Assembly: GCA_964522665.1 (NCBI GenBank)
Contig: CAZFVY010000004.1
Location: 1 to 64,000, forward strand
Reading direction: 5' to 3'
DNA from: CAZFVY01 sp964522665
GTDB lineage: Bacteria; Verrucomicrobiota; Verrucomicrobiia; Limisphaerales; CAZFVY01
Length of the DNA: 64,000 nucleotides
Below, piece by piece: positions 60,166-64,000 of the stretch. The notes beneath the pieces are model-generated. The model saw nothing but the letters and a program-made list of their open reading frames with translations. It was not told the DNA's origin and made no database searches. Position numbers and translations under genes: made by a program. Numbering within the stretch: the stretch's first letter is position 1; each line of letters begins with the position of its first letter.

Positions 60166-61500
60166 CTAGTGGGCCAGACCAAGCAGGAAGCTGAAGTCCG
60201 CGAACTTGGCGGGTTTCGTGTGGGTCGTGGCCCCGGTGTGGCAACCAATGCAGGAGGCCGAGGATTGAATGTAGGTCTCGGCGACGGTGTTGGCCAACAC
60301 GGCGGGCGCGGCGACGAGCGTATAGGGTGGGGGACCATCGGAGCCGGCCGCCCATTGAGTGCCGACCAGTTGGTAGTTCGCCCAGACCGTGTTGGTGAGC
60401 GCGTTTTGCCAGAGGGCGTTAAGTTCCTTGGTCTCGGCGTAAATCGGGTAGAGCCTTCGAACTTGGGTTCCGACTGTTCCCAGATTGGGAATGGTCCATG
60501 CGTTTGAGATTGCGTAGGGTGGTTGTGAGGCCCACAGGTATTGGGTCGTCGGCGGAGGCATGTCGATCGGAACCTTGAGGAAGGCGTTCGTGTTGTAGAA
60601 GGACCATTGGTGTGGTCGCAGGAGGTCTTCGTCGGAGGTCGGAGCGTTGTCCACCTGCTCGAAGGTGCTCCAGATCCAATTGGTCTGACCGAACGCTTTA
60701 TGCAGGATGTGCATGCCGACCAAGCCCACATTGGTAGTGAAGGTCAACGGTTGGTGGTTGAGCGTTGACGTGGCGGGTATATCGATCACCGCGGTGGTCG
60801 TGTAAAATCGATTGGTGTCGTCGGTCGCTGGGTCGAGGATGCGCCAGGCGGCTTTGATTTCGATCGCGCCAACCTCACCGGTTACACTGCCTTGTGGGAA
60901 ATCGACGACGTTATTCGAAAGAAACTTTTCTTGTCCCGTGACGGTGTTGAGCTGATTTTTGAGGACGTAATTGGCCTCCTCTGGGTTCACCCGGATTTCA
61001 TAAAGCACGAAATTGAAATTTCGGTCGATCAGCGGCTGTCCGGTGGCCTGGCTGAAGCCGGAGAGTTGTTCGCTTTTTGCGGTTAGGCGCAGGACTCGGG
61101 AGCTGGACCTCGTCGCGAGGGCGCGGGCCGCTGGAGAAACGCCCGGCAGCTTGTAGAGTTTCTCCGAAGTCGTGTACGAGTCCCAAACTCGCGGCATGGC
61201 GGCCGTGGCGGGATCGGTGATTGAATTCGTGGCGGGGGCGCCGTTGGCGGTAGCGGGCCAATTGAGCGCGACGAACGATTGCCACGAAAAGAGGTCAAAC
61301 GTGCGCTGGGTCGCCGGGCTTAAGCCGAAATAACCGGCTTCCATTGCCGGGTTGATATTGTGAGGCAAGTAGGAACACAGCTCACTGCTTGATCCTACGG
61401 CGCAGAAACAGTTGGTCAGGTTGGTTTGCGCGGCCGAGCGGGGGGCGGGCCACAGATTGATGGCTAACAGGATGGGAAGGCAGTCGCGGAATAGTTTCAT
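60166..61500 (-). CDS. Exported cytochrome c-like protein
   Basis: A 444-residue protein with a signal peptide (MKLFRDCLPILLAINLWPAP, cleavage near RSAAQ). A single haem c motif, SCIGCHTGA, lies near the C-terminus (about residue 418). The rest is rich in Asn/Thr/Trp and has segments such as FDLFSWQSFVALNWP, VGAIEIKAAWRILDP and TNVGLVGMHILHKAF, which recur in a family of secreted cytochrome-like proteins of unknown role. It is convergent with aroF. A possible Shine-Dalgarno-sequestering hairpin precedes its start. Confidence 0.82.
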   Translation of the reverse strand: MKLFRDCLPILLAINLWPAPRSAAQTNLTNCFCAVGSSSELCSYLPHNINPAMEAGYFGLSPATQRTFDLFSWQSFVALNWPATANGAPATNSITDPATAAMPRVWDSYTTSEKLYKLPGVSPAARALATRSSSRVLRLTAKSEQLSGFSQATGQPLIDRNFNFVLYEIRVNPEEANYVLKNQLNTVTGQEKFLSNNVVDFPQGSVTGEVGAIEIKAAWRILDPATDDTNRFYTTTAVIDIPATSTLNHQPLTFTTNVGLVGMHILHKAFGQTNWIWSTFEQVDNAPTSDEDLLRPHQWSFYNTNAFLKVPIDMPPPTTQYLWASQPPYAISNAWTIPNLGTVGTQVRRLYPIYAETKELNALWQNALTNTVWANYQLVGTQWAAGSDGPPPYTLVAAPAVLANTVAETYIQSSASCIGCHTGATTHTKPAKFADFSFLLGLAH

Positions 61501-61507
61501 TTTTGAA

Positions 61508-61552
61508 CTCCTCGTACTCTTGGTTTAACTCCTTTTGAGATTCGACGAGGAG
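61508..61552 (-). promoter_or_regulatory. Hairpin that could hide the Shine-Dalgarno of the 60166 gene
   Basis: Read on the minus strand, ctcctcgt (61552-61545) lies 29 bases upstream of acgaggag (61515-61508). The second copy is the ribosome site, 7 bases before the ATG at 61500, and is exactly complementary to the first (8 pairs). A second purine-rich stretch, aaaaggag, lies in the loop near 61530. This arrangement could make translation switchable. Confidence 0.45.
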
Positions 61553-61723
61553 CTTTCTTCCCTCGCCGAGCCTGCGGCAAGGTAGGAGTGAGCCAGGCGA
61601 TCCGGCAAGAAAAAAATGCGAGGAAAAAATGCGAGAGAATGGAAGTGACGACGGCGGCCGAACTTAGCTCGGTTGAGCCGGTGAGGACTTGCATCCGGCT
61701 GCGACGTTGCCAAGAATGCCGAC

Positions 61724-62761
61724 ATGAGGGTGGACGCGCGCGCGGAGCTGATGAACTGGTTGGATTGCTATCTCGATCCCGCGATCTCCCTGGGCGAATT
61801 GCACGAAACGTCGCAGAAATGGTTCCGGGCTTGGATCGATCTTTTGGGAATCGACGAGCGCCGTGAGGGAGGCAGCCTGTCGAGTTTTCAGCGGGCGACG
61901 CGGCTGGCTCATGGCGAGGCGATTTCACCCTTGTCGGCCGCGCGCTGCGTTTGGGAGTTCCAAAGGACCGCGCAATTTCTGCGAGGCATGGACCGCGCGT
62001 TGCAGGCGGCGTTCGCGACTTTTCCCGGCGAGACCATCCACGTCGTGGAAGCGGGGTGTGGCCCTCTGGCGCCGCTGGCGCTGCCGTTCGCCGTCCGGTA
62101 TCCGCCGGAACGGGTCCAATTTACTTTGATCGATTGCCACGACGTATCGCTTGAATGCGCCCGGTGTTTGGCCAACGAGTTGGGGGTTACGGCCGCGATC
62201 CGCGATTTTTTGCAGGTGGATGCGGCGAGGCATCGCTTCCCGGAAGAGGATCGACCGCATATCATCGCGTGCGAGGTCATGCAGCGGGCGTTGGTCAAGG
62301 AGCCTCAGGTCGCGGTGACGCTAAACCTCGCGCCGCAATTGCGCCCCGGCGGCGCGTTCCTCCCCGAATGGGTCGAGGTCCACGCGTGCCTATTTGATGC
62401 GGCGCTGCATTACAACGCGTCCGTGACCCCGACGACGGGCGCGCGGCCCGGAGTGGCGGAGCTTGGTTTGGTTTTCCGTTTGGACGCGCGTGAACTGCCG
62501 ACCGTCGAGTCGGGCGATCCCGGGGCGATTCGCGCGCGCACGGTGTCGGTTCCGCGCCACGAAGCCGGGCGTTCCCCGCTGCGGCTGTTCACCCGCATCG
62601 GCGTCCAGGGCGATTGTCAGTTGTTGGACTTCGACAGCAGCCTGAACTTGCCGGAACGGCTCAAGTATCCGATCGCGCTGGCGGAGCGGGGAGGGCAACT
62701 GGCGTTTCGATATCATCTGAGTGATCGACCGGGATGGCGATTCGAACCGTCCGTCGTTTGA
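61724..62761 (+). CDS. SAM-dependent methyltransferase-like protein
   Basis: A 345-residue protein. After an N-terminal region of about 100 residues comes a Rossmann methyltransferase core with motif I HVVEAGCGPLAPLALPFA and post-I FTLIDCHDVSLECARCL. These are followed by HIIACEVMQRALVKEPQVAV and GGAFLPEWVEVHACLFDA, an arrangement recalling the PRMT-like enzymes in which the carboxylate after the SAM fold meets a beta-barrel. The C-terminal half (about 220-345) is beta-rich. The substrate is unknown. The ATG at 61724 overlaps no other gene; it is followed after 140 bases by the nucleotidyltransferase-like gene. Confidence 0.7.
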   Translation: MRVDARAELMNWLDCYLDPAISLGELHETSQKWFRAWIDLLGIDERREGGSLSSFQRATRLAHGEAISPLSAARCVWEFQRTAQFLRGMDRALQAAFATFPGETIHVVEAGCGPLAPLALPFAVRYPPERVQFTLIDCHDVSLECARCLANELGVTAAIRDFLQVDAARHRFPEEDRPHIIACEVMQRALVKEPQVAVTLNLAPQLRPGGAFLPEWVEVHACLFDAALHYNASVTPTTGARPGVAELGLVFRLDARELPTVESGDPGAIRARTVSVPRHEAGRSPLRLFTRIGVQGDCQLLDFDSSLNLPERLKYPIALAERGGQLAFRYHLSDRPGWRFEPSVV

Positions 62762-62901
62762 CGCTTTTTGATTTTGCAAAGAATCTTGCCCGTTTCGAAG
62801 AATCGGAGAGAATTGGGACTGAAATACGTTGAGTGAAGATCTGCCATGGTGGCGGCTTGACTCGCGAACCAAAGCGAAACCGCCCGTGGCAAGGGATCAA
62901 G

Positions 62902-63855
62902 ATGACCGAATCCATTCCCGCAAAATTGGCCCGCTTCGAAAAAGCGTTGCAACTCTTCCTGGAGCGCGTCCGCGCCGACTCCAATCTCCTGGCCGCCGTT
63001 CTCGTCGGCAGCCTTTCGGAGGAGACGATCTGGCGCCGGGAAGCCATTTCCCTCTGGGTGATCGAGAAGGATGGCGTGACCAAACGTTTGCGAGCCGATG
63101 GAGAGGATCCGCGCGTGTTTCGCAGTTTGGTTGAAGAGGGGGTCAACCTGCACGTGGAATTGATCCCGCGCAGCCGCTTTAAGCGCATGGTGGAAGGCTC
63201 GGCGCGCACCGCCTTTTGTTACAGTTTCTTTGCGCGCCGGAAACTCGTTTACTGCGACGACCCCTCGTTGCGCAAATGGTTCGAGGACGCCGATACGATG
63301 GCGCTACGCGATCAGGAGCGCGAGCTTTGCATTGCGACCACGTGGTTGATCCATGCCCATCGCCACGCGGCCAAGCTCCTCGATCATCAGCGCGACCTTG
63401 AGCTGGCCTTTCAGGAACTGCTGGGCGCCGCTCATTGCGTCGCCGCGGCGGAAGTGATCGCGTCCGGCGAGGCGTATGAGGGATTGGTGATCCACCGGGG
63501 ATTGGAATTAGCGCCGGCGTTTCTGCGCGAGGTCTATTTGGATTTGCTGGCCGCGCCGCGCACCGCGGAGAGGCTCGGGAAAACGTTGACGGCGCTGGAT
63601 GGTTATCTGGAGAAAAACGCCGAGGCGCGTTTGCGCCCGGTCCTGCGCTACTTGCGAAAGGAGAAGCGCCTGGTTCCGCTCAGCGAGCTGGCGGATCACT
63701 TTGCCCACTCGCAATTGTATCCCTGGCACCTGGAATCCGCGTGTGAGTGGCTGGAGCGAAAGGGGCGGATCGGAAAATTCTCCGCGCCATTCGGCCTCAC
63801 CAAAATGAGCCGCGTCGAGGTCGAGGAACCCGCTTACCTTTGCGACGAAGAGTGA
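62902..63855 (+). CDS. Nucleotidyltransferase-fold-like protein of unknown function
   Basis: A 317-residue protein. ATG 62902 is fixed by a good Shine-Dalgarno (aaggga, 62891-62896); the frame is open further upstream without support. The N-terminal segment LLAAVLVGSLSEETIWRREA then AISLWVIEKDG has the GS of the nucleotidyltransferase superfamily, but the expected acidic pair (DxD) is degraded to LWVIE, so it is likely inactive or a binding version. The middle is all-helical (KLLDHQRDLELAFQELLGAA), and the C-terminus (LVPLSELADHFAHSQLYPWH, CEWLERKGRIGKFSAPFGLT) looks like a winged helix. I do not recognise the exact family. Confidence 0.7.
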   Translation: MTESIPAKLARFEKALQLFLERVRADSNLLAAVLVGSLSEETIWRREAISLWVIEKDGVTKRLRADGEDPRVFRSLVEEGVNLHVELIPRSRFKRMVEGSARTAFCYSFFARRKLVYCDDPSLRKWFEDADTMALRDQERELCIATTWLIHAHRHAAKLLDHQRDLELAFQELLGAAHCVAAAEVIASGEAYEGLVIHRGLELAPAFLREVYLDLLAAPRTAERLGKTLTALDGYLEKNAEARLRPVLRYLRKEKRLVPLSELADHFAHSQLYPWHLESACEWLERKGRIGKFSAPFGLTKMSRVEVEEPAYLCDEE

Positions 63856-63883
63856 TGAATTACCAGCCACTGCGCCCCGCCCA

Positions 63884-64000
63884 ATGAATACCGATCTCCT
63901 TCAGCGAGTTCTCGCTCGGGCCATGTTGTGGGCGGGATTCGCGATTGTGAACCCGCGCTTGATGGGCGCGCCGGCCAACACGGATTGGGCGGCGTATCTC
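63884..64000 (+). CDS. Start of an exported protein (cut by the right edge)
   Basis: An open frame from ATG 63884 to the end of the window, 39 codons. The N-terminus looks like an export signal (VLARAMLWAGFAIVNPRLMG) followed by ANTDWAAYL, a mature start reminiscent of secreted PQQ- or haem-containing dehydrogenases that begin DW-x-x-YL, but too little is visible to name the product. It begins 28 bases after the preceding stop codon, so it may be co-transcribed with it. Confidence 0.55.
   Translation, partial: MNTDLLQRVLARAMLWAGFAIVNPRLMGAPANTDWAAYL

Noticed and set aside
1..64000. CRISPR arrays, prophage genes, rRNA operons, intact insertion sequences.
   Set aside because: No regularly spaced direct repeats, phage structural genes, rRNA sequence or transposase ORF was seen on either strand.

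Overview
The window looks like chromosomal DNA of a GC-rich (about 60%) member of the Verrucomicrobiota, most likely near the Pedosphaera/Limisphaerales lineage. This is inferred from the gene families, not from a marker tree. The evidence is a planctomycete/verrucomicrobial-style secreted DUF1552 + DUF1592-type cytochrome pair, a TIGR04073-type lipoprotein, CRTAC1/FG-GAP and ceramidase-like secreted proteins, and exported proteins ending in the small FN3-like modules common in this phylum. It is a Gram-negative cell with a full Tol-Pal system.

Layout. 1-8.9 kb: end of valS, a zinc-type oxidoreductase, a SNF2 helicase, a methyltransferase and a ClpX-like ATPase lacking the zinc finger; an orphan REP/RAYT-like palindrome lies at 7.04 kb. 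9-16.4 kb (minus): two paralogous 1000-residue beta-propeller/cytochrome c proteins flanking an exported pentapeptide-repeat protein. 16.4-20.2 kb (minus): a ribose/galactose-type sugar ABC importer. 20.2-21 kb: non-coding DNA with degenerate inverted repeats. 21-25.4 kb: Tol-Pal operon tolQ-tolR-(second ExbD-like)-tolA/tonB-tolB-pal. 25.8-28.5 kb: tatA, tatC, a TIGR04073 lipoprotein, ispE. 28.5-29.2 kb: a large palindromic element and tRNA-Gln(TTG). 29.3-34.4 kb: two toxin-antitoxin pairs around a hydrolase, a sugar isomerase and a class II cholesterol-oxidase-like flavoprotein. 34.5-40.5 kb: an M16 peptidase, proA, an unrecognised possibly ATP-grasp-like protein, a MarC-type membrane protein, and a secreted isomerase. 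40.5-49.1 kb: the DUF1552/DUF1592 pair, a DUF1579 protein, glmS and a ceramidase-like protein. 49.4-58.7 kb: a chemoreceptor, secreted proteins, a GH31 glycosidase and a second ceramidase-like protein. 58.8-60.1 kb: DAHP synthase preceded by an apparent aromatic-amino-acid attenuator. 60.2-64 kb: a cytochrome-like exported protein, a methyltransferase, a nucleotidyltransferase-like protein and the start of another exported protein.

The most interesting find is the aroF leader. A 26-codon ORF (58884-58964) has seven aromatic codons (3 Phe, 3 Tyr, 1 Trp). It is followed by a terminator (58990-59018) whose 5' arm can alternatively pair with the end of the leader ORF. This is the geometry of ribosome-mediated transcription attenuation, here controlling the first step of the shikimate pathway.

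Themes: secreted catabolism (propeller cytochromes, GH31, ceramidase-like, sugar isomerases, sugar ABC importer), envelope maintenance (Tol-Pal, Tat), and core metabolism (ispE, proA, glmS, aroF). No CRISPR array, prophage, intact transposase or rRNA was seen.
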